Source: Meconema thalassinum (lineage: Eukaryota > Arthropoda > Insecta > Orthoptera > Tettigoniidae). From it: a DNA stretch of 64,000 nucleotides. The position numbers and the translations under genes were made by a program. Location: NCBI GenBank assembly GCA_946902985.2, contig OX336389.2, positions 1,291,450,792-1,291,514,791 on the forward strand, in the 5' to 3' direction. Within the stretch, counting starts at the first letter, position 1, and every line of letters starts with the position of its first letter. The notes below the pieces were generated by a model, which was not told the origin of the DNA, did no database searches, and saw nothing but the letters and a program-made list of their open reading frames with translations. Below are positions 30,776 through 42,370 of this stretch, in pieces.

Positions 30776-31744
30776 TTTTCTAATGTGGGAGCGTAGTGAA
30801 AGGAGCGAAGTACAGTGAGATTATTTTGCTGGAGCGGGACCGGCGGCCGACTGCCGGGCGCGCGCGCCTTCCGCCAACCAACCGAGCTGGGGCCGCACGG
30901 TTGCGCGAGGCGGAAGCGAGCTAACCAGGGTCATTAAAGTCATTATGTCAGTAAAATTTCATCAACTAGGGTGTGTAGTGTCAGCGCACAGATAATAAGG
31001 TAACATAAACAACAGCTGCGAGATTTAAATAAAGAAGTACTTTCTTGGGAATCTGGATGACCTCACATCACCAGTATCTTTTCACAGAAGATACTAAAAA
31101 TGTTCTCCTTCAGCTGACAGACAGTAACTTTGGAAGTTACATCGTTACATTATGTAGCTATTCCTGCACTCCCCTGCGTGTCTACTGTAATTAATCGAAG
31201 CACGGACCTAAGCCCGTTTGATGTTGAATTGTGGGTTAATTTAAAATACAAAGTATACAGATCAATTACCCGTACTCGAGTGGAGCTGGAGAACAATATA
31301 CGGCAGCAGATATCCCTCACAACAGAAGGGAATAACAACGTGTAAACGCTAATTTATTTACACGGTACAATGCCTGTCTGTCAGCTGAAGGAGAACACTC
31401 TCAGCATCTCCTGTGGATAGGTAAGTTCTTTAATCATGATTTGCTGGTGAATTTACCATTAATTAATGTACTTTGTTACGGTTTCCAACAGCGCGCAATC
31501 CGCGGTGAGAGCTCGGTTGGCTGGCGGAAGGCGCGCGCACCCTGTAGCCGGTCGCCGGCCCCGCTCCTGCAAAAGAATCTCCCTGTACATCGATTAATCG
31601 ACAAAACAATTAATCAATTATTCAACCAACCGATTAATAGATTAAACAATCAATCGAAAAGTTATTTGTAGCAATTACTCGATTTTTCTGCTTCGATTAA
31701 TCGATTGTTCGGTTGAATTAATCGATTAAAAGTACCAGCCCTGT
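30776..31744. mobile_element. Foldback transposon remnant with GC-rich arms
   Basis: Left 30809-30912 (gtacagtgagattattttgc, then ggaccggcggccg, ggcgcgcgcgccttccgcc, aaccgagct) is mirrored by right 31493-31590. A second pair, 'ttctccttcagctgacagac' (31099) and 'gtctgtcagctgaaggagaa' (31374), lies inside. The outer right edge, 'aatcgattaaaagtaccagc' then 'cctg', looks like a transposon end (CAGGGCTGG reversed); the matching left end was not found and may have been lost to the Helitrons. A transposase-like peptide lies between the arms. Confidence 0.6.
31130..31345 (+). pseudogene. Mariner/Tc-like transposase C-terminal fragment
   Basis: The 71-codon frame contains STDLSPFDVELWVNLKYKVY and then VELENNIRQQI. 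This resembles the DDE_3-type transposase tail 'SPDLxPxDFxLWGxLKxxVY', which supplies the third catalytic acid. The proline of 'SPD' is replaced by threonine and the glycine of 'LWG' by valine, so it is probably inactive. The two other catalytic acids are not present. A similar but separate fragment is at 36697-36915. Confidence 0.65.
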
Positions 31745-32125
31745 TGTAGAGAGTATTAGAGAACCCATTGAGACGGCGCACTCCAGAGAGCCGTTATCAC
31801 CGCCGGAATTGGAATCTCATATCTCCAAACACTCCGCAGAATGGAGTGTGACGTGTTGCGCCCCTAACAGGGGTGTTGTCTACTTTGGCTGCCATTCCCA
31901 GAGGATCGAGTTGGATTCCCAGCTCCATTGCAACATTTAGGCTCGTGAGCGATCCCGAACTTATATCCAGGCGTGCGCGTACCATTAATCACGACGCCGG
32001 CTCCCACGGCAGCCAAAACTGTAATGGTAGCCACCGGAGCAAACGTCGTACTGCGGATGCGTAATTTTTAGGGGAGGGGGGGGGGAAGGGTTATAGAGGT
32101 GATTTTGCAATGAGAACACTGAGAT
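31745..32125. other. No recognised feature
   Basis: A mixed-composition stretch where 'ctttggctgccatt' and 'cggcagccaaaac' form a weak inverted pair around 31945, perhaps an old MITE. There is a (g)n run at 32075-32085. Confidence 0.4.
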
Positions 32126-32800
32126 GGTATATTGGCTTTCACGGTCAGTGAATTAAAACTCAGCAATTTTTCTAGAACATGTTTCTAGCCCCGTGTAGAA
32201 TTTGTTTGATAACCTGTGTTATTGTGTAATCTCTAGTAGTGTGTGTATTTGTAATTGGGAAGGAAGTGGCCGTGGCGTAATTTTTCTAGAAAAATTGTTG
32301 AGATTTAATTCACTGGCCGTGAAAGCCAATATACCACCTTTTTGGAAGACTTCATTGGGAGGTTATGGTTGCTTCAGCTTTTAGTTCTCGCAGTAAAGAG
32401 GCGCAGGTGCGCTTTGTAAAAGGGGAGGCAGTGCGCAGTTCGCTACGCCAGTGGGGGTCCGGGCGGGGACACCAAGAGCCCGCTGATGAGTCAGCTTGTT
32501 GTCTTAGGCAAAACCCCACACAAGACACGGCACAAACCTAGAAAAATGGCTGAGTTTCAATTCAATTGCCGTGAAAGCCAATATGCCATCTTTTTGGAAG
32601 CCTTCATAGGGAGGTTATGGCTGCTTGAGCTTTTAGTTCTCGCAGGTGCGCTTTATAAAATGGGAGGTAGCGCGCAGTTCGCTACTCCAGTGGGGGTCCA
32701 GGCGGGGACATCTAGAGCCCGCTGATGAGCCAGCTTGGTGTCCTAGGCTAAGCCCCACACAAGACACTGCACAAACCTAGAAAAAATTCTGAGTTTCATT
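32126..32800 (+). repeat. Two tandem ~245-bp units plus an inverted copy of their edge
   Basis: Units 32286-32538 and 32539-32778 both run from 'ctagaaaaat.g.tgag' through 'ccgtgaaagccaatat', 'ggaggttatgg', 'gcgcagttcgctac', 'cagtgggggtcc' to 'cacacaagacac.gcacaaac'. A third start follows at 32779. The edge also occurs inverted at 32126-32176 (tatattggctttcacgg on). Between inverted and direct copies lies the R3 word 'ataacctgtgttattgtg', shared with 19150 and 33495. Confidence 0.85.
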
Positions 32801-33269
32801 AGAACATTGTTTTGGCAGTCGTGAGTGGCGATATGGCAACATCACAGAGTGATCACTCTCGGAGGCAAGGTCGGTGTCACTCATGAGTCTAAGGTGAATC
32901 TCAGTCCTGCAAAACCTAGTAAGTTCACAGTAAGATACGTGGATCCCTTGGTATGAGAGTTGCAATAGAATACACTGAGCTTGCGAGGCATCATACTCTC
33001 CATCACACCCTCTTATAATCATCACGTATCATGTACTCATTTTGTTTGCTGGTCAGTCACACGACTGAAACCCAACTACGCACTGATCTGACCCATATCT
33101 AGCCAAAGCATCTTCTTAATAGTGCCGTAGATATATCTAGTTGACGAGATCGAGATCGTATATCTCAAGCCGCTTCGAACGAACAGCAACGTTTTCATGC
33201 CAGGTAATGAGATCGGATGACGTGATCATCAAACATTGAACAGCTACGTTCAGTATTGCTTATGCTGAA
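32801..33269. other. No recognised feature
   Basis: Open frame 32777-33025 (minus, 82 codons) shows no domain. Confidence 0.45.
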
Positions 33270-33445
33270 ACCTGTCGCTCACTCGACCGTGATGGGAGCT
33301 GCAGCAAGTTCTGAGATCCTGGTGCTCACACTGGCTATCCTGAGTGTGGTTTTCCCAAACCTCATCCAGGAAAATGCCAGGATAGTACCATATTTCAATT
33401 CTCGAATCACCCACCCAATTCTCGACCCTAATAATGTTGTTTCAT
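33270..33445 (+). repeat. SINE-like repeat, family S3
   Basis: The blocks 'gggagctgcagcaagttctg', 'ggctatcctgagtgtggttt', 'aatgccaggatagtacc', 'tttcaattc' and 'tcgaccctaataat' are shared with 42690-42865 and 52290-52730, and in reverse with 57440-57560. The pol III boxes are weak, so calling it a SINE rests on its size and dispersal. Confidence 0.65.
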
Positions 33446-33525
33446 TTAAGGGTTGGACATCGTGGTCATTTATCCCCGTGTAGAATTTGTCTGATAATCT
33501 GTGTTATTGTGGTATCTTAGTCATC

Positions 33526-33845
33526 ATCATCAGTTTATCTGCCTCATGGTTGGTCTTTCCACCTTATCGGGTCTTCAGCAGCTCGTTTCATCAGCTCATA
33601 CGGTTTATCAATCTTGATGGAATCGAGCATCTGAAACCTTCTTCTTCCTCTTCGGATTCTCCCTTGGACTGTCCCTTCTAATGCACTTTTCACCAAACCA
33701 CCTCCCCTTATGCAGTGTCCATTCAAATTCTCTCTTCTTTTCCTTGTATTCTTTACCATCATTCTTTCTTCTCCTACTTTCTTTAATACTTCCTCATTTC
33801 TCACTTTGTCCTTCCAACTTACTGTATTCTCTCCGTTCTCCTCTA
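33526..33845 (-). pseudogene. LINE reverse-transcriptase C-terminus, 5'-truncated
   Basis: On the minus strand the frame reads RNEEVLKKVGEER, KRRENLNGHCIR, GGRIRRGRRRFQMLD-like text (exact: QGRIRRGRRRFQML), then ELMKRAAEDPIRW and a stop near 33543. This is the standard C-terminal tail of jockey/I/RTE-type non-LTR polyproteins. After the stop it ends with a gatgatgatga tail at 33526-33537, a typical LINE 3' microsatellite. It interrupts the R3 repeat, whose halves lie at 33455-33525 and 33846-33900. The cut-off 5' end is the usual outcome of target-primed reverse transcription. Confidence 0.85.
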
Positions 33846-33919
33846 TCTCTAGTAGTGTGTGTATTTGTAATTGGGAAGGAAGTGTCCGTGGCGTAAGTTA
33901 GGTACCATCCTGACATTGG

Positions 33920-34115
33920 TTCTACATCCTGGAGTAGAATGCTATACCACGGAAAACCACTTGAAGGATGCCTGAAGTGGGAATCGAACCCACCTCTTCT
34001 CAGTTCTGTCTCACGAAGCTGTGTACCCCGTTCCAGCCCTTAGATCAAAATTACATTTCTTTCACTTGTGGAAGTTGAACCCGTACCTCAGCGATGACAG
34101 CCACCTCAAAATACA
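33920..34115 (-). mobile_element. SINE family C, partial, reverse
   Basis: On the minus strand 'gtgggttcgattcccacttc' (33975-33994) precedes 'aggcatccttcaagtggttt' and 'tccgtggtat', with 'gctggaacggggtaca' upstream. This matches the second half of the SINE at 52974-53370. Confidence 0.7.
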
Positions 34116-34227
34116 CACATCCCTAGTTTATGAAGCGTCTCTTAACATTAGGCTACTTTCTTAAGCAGCCACTTGGACCAATTTCTGTGCTACAGCACAC
34201 GACTGTGTCTTTGAAATCCTTGTGGTC

Positions 34228-34460
34228 CAGCTCCGTGGCTAAATGGTTAACGCGCTAGGCTTTGGCCCGAAGTGCCCAAGGTTCGATTCCTGGCCTAGCC
34301 ATTGATTTTAATCTCCTGGGGTTAATTCCCGTGGCTCGGGGACTGGGTTTATGTGACGGCTTCATCGTCACGTGCAGGTCGCCCACGGGCGTCAACTAGA
34401 AAGACCTACACTCGGCCTCTCCGGAGGCCACACGATTGTTATTATTATTATTATTATAAC
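34228..34460 (+). mobile_element. tRNA-derived SINE, family E
   Basis: The head has an A-box 'tggctaaatggttaacgcg' and a B-box 'ggttcgattcc'. The body runs 'ggttaattcccgtggctcgg', 'ggactgggtttatgtgacgg' and 'gcctctccggaggccac', and the tail is (tta)n. The 5' and 3' halves of the tRNA-like part do not form an acceptor stem, which argues against a real tRNA gene. It is the only copy in the window. Confidence 0.8.
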
Positions 34461-35366
34461 TCCTTGTTCACTTATTATTGAATTCCTTTTTAATGTAGAG
34501 CTTCAAAATTTCAAAATATTGAAATAATTTGTGCTTAATTTCTAGCAACACTTGTTAGTGATTTGTGTTTGTTCCAGATACTGTTCACACTCACTGACAA
34601 ACTATCATTGGTAAGTAATCTACTTTCTAAATACTCTTACTGGTCTTATACTAAATATTAGTTTTAATGTGATGTCATTGGTTGGCGATGGAGAACCGGG
34701 TACCCCTCTGGTCTTCATGTCTGGGATAGGCTGGATCAAGTAATGAGGCGGCCATGACCATGATTTAGTAACGATTCCGACAATTTCTTGAAACTGAAGA
34801 TGGGAAATCAATGATCACCCTTTTCTAGGATGACAATGGTGGGAGTGCACTCACGAGACTCTATGCACTCTATTATGTTCCTCAGGCTGGATGTTAAATG
34901 CCTGAGGGTTTGCGAATCGAGCCCAGGAACCTCGGCAGAGAATTCTCTATAACAGGGTCGGAAACTGAAGGCTGTTGTGTCGCAGAGCCGGCTAAGAGTC
35001 TAACAGTAATTGTTGTCACACATGTGCTAGGAAGGTAGCCTATTTAGAAACATCCAGGCATGTTGAAATGGAAGAATCGATGTTGTAGGATTTAATTTCT
35101 GTAATGTAAAATATGTTTACTAAAGACAAGGACACATCTATGACATGTTTAGAATATCGAATTCAAGATTACACTGTTCGGTGGCTCGTGCGGAGTTGTA
35201 AGACCTATATGTGAGTTGCTGTAATAAGAAGAGTGGCTTACAAAGGAGTTTCCCAATGCAGGACAAGATCCTAAACTGAGCGAAAAGGCAACACTGTCCT
35301 CTTTGTGTTTGTCTAAATTAATTCATGGCTTTCACTGAATGCTGTTTCAACAAGACACAATGTAAT
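34461..35366. other. No recognised feature
   Basis: A block at 34670-34990 of mixed composition has 'gagaaccgggtacccctctg' and 'aacctcggcagagaattctc' and might be another dispersed repeat, but no second copy is in the window. Confidence 0.4.
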
Positions 35367-35801
35367 TTATTTATTTATTTATTTATCTATGTATCTATTT
35401 ATGTATCTATTTATCTATTTTTCTATTTATCTATTTATTTATTTATTTATTTATCTATGTATTTATCTATCTATTTATCCATTTATCTATTTATCTATTT
35501 ATTTATTTATCTATGTATTTATCTATCTATTTATCCATTTATTTATTTATTTATTTATTTATTTATCTATTTATTTATTTATCTATTTATCTATGTATTT
35601 ATCTATCTATTTATACATTTATCTATATGTATTTATCCATTTAATTATTTATCCATTTATCTATCTATTTATTTATCTATGTATTTATCTATATATTTAT
35701 CCATTTATCTATTTATCTAATTTATTTATTTATCTATCTATTTATCAATTTATCTATCTATTTATCCATTTATTTATTTATCTATTTATATATTTGTCTA
35801 T

Positions 35802-35844
<43 letters not shown>

Positions 35845-35846
35845 TT
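35367..35846. repeat. Long tetranucleotide array (TTTA/TCTA/TCCA)n
   Basis: About 480 bp of four-base units, mainly ttta and tcta with interspersed tcca and tgta. Two short blocks (near 35455-35480 and 35512-35535) repeat the same order of variants, so multi-unit duplication has occurred. Open frames of 130-172 codons run through it only because the units lack stops in two frames; they do not encode proteins. Confidence 0.95.
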
Positions 35847-36408
35847 GTCCTCATTTCTACTTAGCTACGTGATATGGTACAAACAAAGATATTACGCAAT
35901 AACTTAAAATTATATAAATAATAATAATAATAATGTTACAACATTTCTCTGAGATCCTAAATATTACCTTAGCGCTGTCATACGTCCCACTAACCATGAC
36001 CATTCAAACGAGACATTTAGCAGTATTCAACAGGTAATCTTGGCATGTGGCCTTGAATTTCTTTGTAGTCTTTGGGTTTCTGATATTGTCAGGAGTTGAA
36101 CTTCATAGTCGGAGCTCAACTACGACCAAAGAACTGTTGAACATTGACGAGTGATTGGGAAGAGCCAGATCGAGTGATTTGGTTATGAAATGAGGATAGC
36201 TTTCATGACATGTACACTGGGAAGCTTTCGTGCAGAAATGTCAGTGAGTGAAGTTAACGGTATCTAGTAGGTTTGAGCCAAGCAAGAGTTTGGTAGCTTG
36301 GGGGCATCGTAACTTAAGAGCAAACCGATAACAAAAGTTCAATGTTCGTTAATGTTTTATTGTTTGTTCACGAGTCGCGTCACTGTGTCAGTAGTCAAAA
36401 GTTGGTAG
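35847..36408. other. No recognised feature
   Basis: Unique sequence; a short (taa)n run at 35915-35932. Confidence 0.45.
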
Positions 36409-37064
36409 TACAGCGAGGGCCTCGCCGGGACCATGTGGCGGGGGGAGAGTGTTGAGTCAGTGCCAGATAACTAGCAATTGCCAATTACAAAAGAGTGGGT
36501 CGGGAAGCATCGGATGCTGCCATAGTATTCATTACATACGGAGCTGGCAAGATACCTTAGTAAAGATAATTAAGACTTTTGGTGAAGTACAGCAGCCTAT
36601 CTCGTATCTCGTGATCATGGTTAGGCATAGGGAAAAACATCAAATTTTCGTGGTGTAAACTTATCTTCTCAATAAGTCGTCTTACAGAAAATGTGTTCGC
36701 ACGTTTCTGCGTCGTATGATTTTTACTTGTGGGGGGACCTCAAACAAAAGGTATACAGAAACAATCCGCGCACTCCGGAGGCTCTCGAGAACTAAATAAC
36801 TGCGCTAATACAAAATATCAGTGAGGATGAATTACAGCGAGTTTACCAAAACTTCCTTCGTTGGTGCAACGTGTGTTTAGAAAATGATGGACAGCATTTC
36901 GAGCAATTACTCTGAAATTCATGTGAGTTACGTTGATCATTAAATACGTTAAAAAGTGTACATGAGTTGAACTAGTTGGACGCTAGCGCCAGTGCCTTGC
37001 ACGACAGGCGGCTAGCCGTCACGCGGCGCTGGCGAGGTTCCGTTCTGTAGGGAAGGCCCTCACA
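36409..37064 (+). mobile_element. Mariner-like transposon remnant
   Basis: Imperfect terminal inverted repeats are suggested by 'gcgagggcctcgcc' at the left and the complement of 'ggaaggccctcac' at the right. They bracket a transposase C-terminus. The interval is ~650 bp, about half of an autonomous element, so most of the transposase has been deleted. The TSD was not resolved. Confidence 0.45.
36697..36915 (+). pseudogene. Mariner/Tc-like transposase C-terminal fragment
   Basis: The frame reads SASYDFYLWGDLKQKVYRNN, then PRTPEALEN, an in-frame stop (36793-36795), and ISEDELQRVYQNFLRWCNVC to a final GQHFEQLL. This is the tail of DDE_3-type transposases: the aspartate before 'FYLWG' is the third catalytic acid, and the 'NPRTPEALE' and 'CxxxxGxHFxxL' blocks are standard. 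The internal stop and missing N-terminal two thirds show it is dead. Confidence 0.8.
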
Positions 37065-37794
37065 GTATTATTGTCTGGGTGAGTTTAATCCTAATGTCTT
37101 GTGGTAAAATGTTAAGGCGTACGAGTTGATCAAAGGAAGCGTTCTTTTAACATGTATATCTTGCATGTGCTGACCAATCAACAGTTTCTGTTAAGATCAA
37201 CCCGAGGTTGATTCTGTCGTAGAAAATTAAATTGCAATATTGCCTGGATAAAAAAATAACCAGGTCGCAAATGAAAGAGGATGCATAAACATGTACTGTA
37301 TAAAAATAAAGGTAAGCAAAGAGGAATTAGCTCTATACATCATTGCCATTGGAAATTAAAGTGCACACATTCACCTTGAAGATTAAAAAAATGGTCATTG
37401 AAGTTCAAATTTACATCGTAAGGCGGATTAGCTTTAAAATTGTAAATCCATGAATATTGTTGGAAATCCGGGGACAAAATGGCCTATTCGTGGACGTCTA
37501 GTAACTTTAATCTATACAGGAGAGTTCCTTTTAATTGCTCAGAATAACAGAGAGCTGAGATGCTTTGAGAACTAGAACAGGGAACAGTTCCAGCAGAGAT
37601 GTTGTGACAGATTCCCACAAGGGGTGCACAGATGCCTCTATCTCTAGAAATATGTATGAGCTACTCTCGATTGTAGAAATTAATGTAAAGGTACAAATTG
37701 AGTGGTTATGGGTGGAGAAAATGTAAAATAATGTAATTTAGTACGTTTCCTTCGCCCTGCAAAATCTCAGTGGATCTTAAGCTACATTATTCAA
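37065..37794. other. No recognised feature
   Basis: A+T-rich sequence with no open frame of note and no repeat shared inside the window. Confidence 0.5.
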
Positions 37795-37796
37795 TA

Positions 37797-37827
<31 letters not shown>

Positions 37828-37900
37828 GTTATTTTAAGGGGCCTAACATCTAGGTTATCGGCCCCTAAATGTCTGGGTGATAGCAAAAATGACAATGAAA
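37795..37900 (+). repeat. (GAT)n run and a hairpin-forming repeat block
   Basis: Nine or so gat triplets are followed by 'aaggggcctaacatctaggt' and 'tatcggcccctaa'; aggggcc and ggcccct can pair. A related word is at 24557 and 24605 in reverse. It directly precedes the 29-bp array, so it may be the left part of the same dispersed repeat. Confidence 0.65.
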
Positions 37901-37964
37901 TGGAAACCATAACGAAAATTAAGTGAGACGGAAAATACTTACAAAATGGAACTCAGATTGAGAC

Positions 37965-38975
37965 GACTCAGAAAACTTACAGTGGAAATACTTCAAAAAG
38001 GTAATTTAGAAGGAAAATGCTCACAAAAGGAATAGATTGGAAAATACGCACAAATTGTAGTTGATGTTCAAAATATGTACAAAATGCAATGTAGATTCGA
38101 AATACTTTCAAAATGCAATTGAAATTCAAAATACTTACAAAATGCAAATGAGATTGAAAATACGTACAAAATGTATGGTAGATTCAAAATACTCATTTGG
38201 ATTGACAATACTTACAAAATTCAATTTAGATTGAAAATACAAAATGCAATTGAGAATCAAAATTCTTACAAAATGCTCACCACACAACATGCAATTTAGA
38301 TTGAAAATACTTGCAAAATGCGGTTTAGGTTGAGAATACTTACAAAATGCTATTGAAATTCAAAATACTCACAAAAGTGCCACCACCTACATTGAAAGAC
38401 TTACCGGTACTAAAAAGCAAGTTAGATTGTCAATCCTTAAAAAATGCAATTGAGGTTGAGAATACTCGCAAAATGCAATTTAGATCGAAAATATTTACAA
38501 AATGGAATTTAGAGTGAAAATACGCAACAAAAGAAAGAATCTTAGATTCAAAGTACTAACAAAAATGCAAATTAGATTCAAAATACTCACAAGATGAATT
38601 TAGATTCAAAATACTTACAAAATGCAATTTATATTGAGAACACTTAGAAAATGCAATTTAGGTTGAAAATACTTACAAAATGCAATTGAAATGCAAGATA
38701 CCCACGAAATGCAATTTAGATTCAAAATACTTGCAAAAATGCTATTTAGATTGAAAATGCCGGCAAAATGCAATTGGGGTTGAAAATACTTACAAAATGT
38801 AATTGAAATTCAAAATACTCACAAAATGCAAGTGAAAATCAAAATGCTTACAAAATGCAATTAGATTGAAAATACGTGGAAAATACAACTTAGATTGAAA
38901 AAACTCACAAAACGGAATTTAGATTGAAAAGACGTACAAAATGTAATTGGAAGCGAAAAAACGTACAAAATGTAA
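37965..38975 (+). repeat. Degenerate minisatellite, ~29-bp unit, about 35 copies
   Basis: Unit consensus ttgaaaatacttacaaaatg followed by caatttaga, with many substitutions and partial units. The core tacaaaatg-caat-t-gatt is also the core of the 32-bp array at 383-2232, and both arrays are followed by the same tail. This array is more diverged between units than the 32-bp one. Confidence 0.9.
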
Positions 38976-39235
38976 ACGAAAAAGAAGGCGGAACCCTCGA
39001 AGAATAAGGGATCCGGAAAGATGAGAGATGGGCCAATTAAGGCGGGAAAGGAAGAGACTCCGTAGGCCTCGGGTACCCTAATACCATCCGGGTCGGAAGA
39101 GAACAAGAGTTGACCAAGGGAGGCCGACAGGAAAGATAACAGAGAGGAGCCCGGCAAAGGTAAGTGGAAGAAATGCTGGACTCAGCTGGCGTCCCGTGGT
39201 CGCCAACCCACGCCCCACTAAATACATTCAGTATT
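38976..39235 (+). repeat. 3' tail of the minisatellite-bearing repeat family, copy 2
   Basis: Shares with 2310-2480 the words 'ctaataccatc.ggg', 'cggaagagaacaag.gttga' and 'ggaggccgacagga'. It is better preserved than the first copy. Confidence 0.75.
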
Positions 39236-39938
39236 TGACTGAGTGAGTATTTCGTTTTCAAATCATATACTGTATTATGAGTTTATTTTCACACAAACCA
39301 TGGTATGTTGTGTAAATTATACATCAAATGCCTTTATTCCAATTGAAGAAACCTGAGTTTTTTCAAGCCCACTGCTTAGCTACAACGTCCTTCACTTGCC
39401 ATGCGATTCTAGACTATTTTGCGAATTTCTTTTAAGAAAAGTATAAGTGCCATTCTTATAATTACGCCCCGCGAGTTCTTCACCATTGTAACTTACACAC
39501 CATTGCAGCATAGATTGTTGTGGCAGATCTGTTTTGCAAATTATTGGTCAAGTGGTATTTGAGGATATGAGCTAACTTTGTGTTCTGATTCCCTTAATTG
39601 AAATGCTAAGATAATTCATGGCAAGCAGAGTGGAGAAAAATACCATTATTTTGTCTTGTGGTCAAATACATTTCTTCTCTTTGCATTGCCGTCCGACTTA
39701 AAGTCCATCGTTAAAAGAAATGAAAAACTATTCATCACACCCTTACACATAGAATATCCCTGGTATATTCATGACTAGAGCTCGGCGCAAGAGGTGCTAA
39801 AACACATATACTAGACAGGCAAATAGGCACATATAGCCGCACTATATGTAATGAGAAGCATTGAAGCATTTAACAATTAAAAACACATTTCAGAGCGGCA
39901 GAGAAATATCAAATAAGCATTCCCATATAATTATTAAA
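39236..39938. other. No recognised feature
   Basis: Unique A+T-rich sequence without supported coding regions. Confidence 0.5.
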
Positions 39939-40563
39939 CTAGAAACTCGCCCCCGGTTTCACCCGGTATCATTAACGGTTTACCCAGCGTAAGCTTAAAA
40001 GGCGCATGGACGGCAGGTCCCAGACACAATTCACAAAGGCAAAACTCCAAACACATATACTGTACTCTTCTCTGAAGTCTGAAACTCGACACGACTCGAC
40101 AGTTTGATGCTGGACGAAACTTGGGTGATAGGCTCGCTCGCTAGCTCGTAAACTCGCTCCGAAGCTAGTAATTTAAATTTCCACTGAACGGAGATTGTTG
40201 GAAGAAATGAAAACGTAAAAACCCTTATAGTGTGCGATGTATTAGAGGTAGAGATATGCTGTCACAGATGTTATGTAGAACTTTTCAGGCTGAACAATTC
40301 TTACACTCAGAGTATATAAATATGTTTAACGGTTTACCCAGCGTGAGCTAAAAGACTCACGGACGGCAGGTTTTCTTCGACTCGATTCACTGAAATCGTT
40401 ACTGCTCGACATCCTTTAGTCTTATATAAATGCTTTTCTCCAGAAACCTTCCTTGAGAATTCCTTTACAGAATGATGAAAACCGCATCAAAATCCATCCA
40501 GTGGCTCTCGAGATTACCCGTTACACCCAAGAATCGGGGACTATGTTTTATACAATGTAGAGA
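39939..40563 (-). mobile_element. Non-autonomous Helitron, family R2, copy 2
   Basis: The minus-strand 3' end has a hairpin (ccgg...ccgg) then CTAG (39942-39939) followed by T; the 5' end is TCTCTA at 40563-40558 after an A. It has an internal ~180-bp stretch (around 40020-40200) absent from copy 1, containing 'gataggctcgctcgctagct'. Confidence 0.72.
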
Positions 40564-41047
40564 TTTATTAAATACCAAGTATTATTTAAATGGCGTGTAA
40601 ATTACAAACCTTATTTTATTTACGTGGAGCATATGCAATAAATGTCAACTGCAAATAAAATACAAAGCAATCCCATTAACAAAAACAAAATCAACAGTCT
40701 ATATTTGAAAAATAAACTGCAGCCCACATTCAATTTTCTTGAACTCTGGATAACTTCCTTCTAATATAATACCTTCTCAAAATATCCTATCCAACGTAAG
40801 CTGCCAGAAATTACGAAGTACAACATTTACGAACTAAGCGACTATAAACCTTCTGTTTTAATTCTATTGTTGGAATGAAAGGCGCTATTTTAGATTTTCA
40901 TTGTGTGAAGGAATTGTGGTATTACAAGCTTCCTCGAAGACATTGTCAACAAAAGTGCAATGGCTCAGAGCGCGAAATATTAATTTTAATACAAAAGTAA
41001 ACTCACATTAATAAATAATATTAATAAATAACCACAAAGAAAAACAA
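40564..41047. other. No recognised feature
   Basis: A+T-rich, no coding signal. Confidence 0.5.
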
Positions 41048-42370
41048 GTAGTTCCGTGAAGAACTAAATAGCCTATTTTCATATATCCTACTGGTCTTTC
41101 TAAGGACACCAGAAATGAAAACAAGTTTTAAAAAAATGCACAGCCGCCATTTTTAAGTTCTCATAAATGTCCATTAAATTAGACGCCTTGTATGAAGATA
41201 CAGTATACAGTGCCAAGTTTCACAGCGTTCGAATGAAAAGTCACGAGAAAAATCCATTTAAATATTGAAATTTTGCGTCGCCGCCATGTTGGTTTTGTGC
41301 TCTCCAGGTTATTGAATGATCCATACGTGAGCTTATGTTAATAACCTCTATCAACATACAAAATTTCAGTCTGCTGCAATAGATTCGTAAATATAGAGAG
41401 CCATCTAAATATTTCGGATGGTCGCCGTGTTGGATTGTTGTATATGTAGGACATAGAGTTATGTACCATTAGCTAAAGATTATTGCCCAGATTCATTATT
41501 CAAACTTTCACTTAGATCGCATGATTATGACACAACAAATAAAAACTTAATTTTAAAATTTCGCACAGCCACCATCTTGAGGTAATGTAAACAATTGAAC
41601 CAAATTAGATGTCAGTACATTACAATGTTTACAAACCTTTCCTGTACCAAGTTTCACTGCGCTTGGATGGTTAAATCGCGAGAAAATCTATTTGAAATGA
41701 AAATCCACAACCTGCTTCCAGTCTCCGACCGGGTCAGGAATGGAATGAATGAAGCCCCCATCTAGCGGCGAGGATATGAACTGTGCCGGCTGCCGAGGCC
41801 TGACGCACTCCTCTGGGGCAATGATTAAATGAATGACAGATGAAATGAAATGATAGTGGAGAGTGTTGCTGGAATGAAATGTTGACAGGGAAAACCGGAG
41901 TACCCGGAGAAAAACCTGTCTGCCTCCGTTTTGTCCAGCACAGATCTCACATGGAGTGACCGGGATTTGAACCACGGACTCAGAGGTGAGAGGCCGGCGT
42001 GCTGCCGCCTAAGCCACGGAGGCTTGAGAAAATCTATTTAAATGTTTCAATTTCGCTTGGCTGCCATGTTCGTTTTGTACTTGACAGCTTTATGAAAGTC
42101 ACATAGGTGACCTTCTAGTAATGCCCTTTATCACCGTACAAAATTTCAGGGTGATATTTGTTACTGTTGCGGAGATATAGAATGCCAGTGAAATATTTCG
42201 CACGGCCACCATGTTGGATTGGTAAAATATATTAAAATTTGAGAGGCACGGTCGAGGTCAGACAAGATAATAGTATCCACTTGCCGAGTTTCACTGAAAT
42301 CGCTTCAGTAGTTTAGATTTTGTTAGGGGCACACACATACACACACACACGCGAACAAACGGTGATAAAT
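41048..42370 (+). repeat. Repeat family R1, copy 2, interrupted by a SINE
   Basis: Begins 'gtagttccgtgaagaactaa' and ends at an (ac)n run with 'acaaacggtgat'. Without the SINE (41694-42025) it is ~980 bp and has two internal modules where the copy at 4958 has about three, so module number varies between copies. Confidence 0.8.
41694..42025 (-). mobile_element. SINE family B, reverse
   Basis: Nearly full length, including the B-box (reverse complement of ccgggatttgaacc). The 14-bp TSD gagaaaatctattt lies at 41680-41693 and 42026-42039. It inserted into R1 copy 2. Confidence 0.93.

Noticed and set aside
35325..35907. Two long open frames (131 and 172 codons) rich in Y, I, L
   Set aside because: They are translations of a four-base repeat that lacks stops in two frames.
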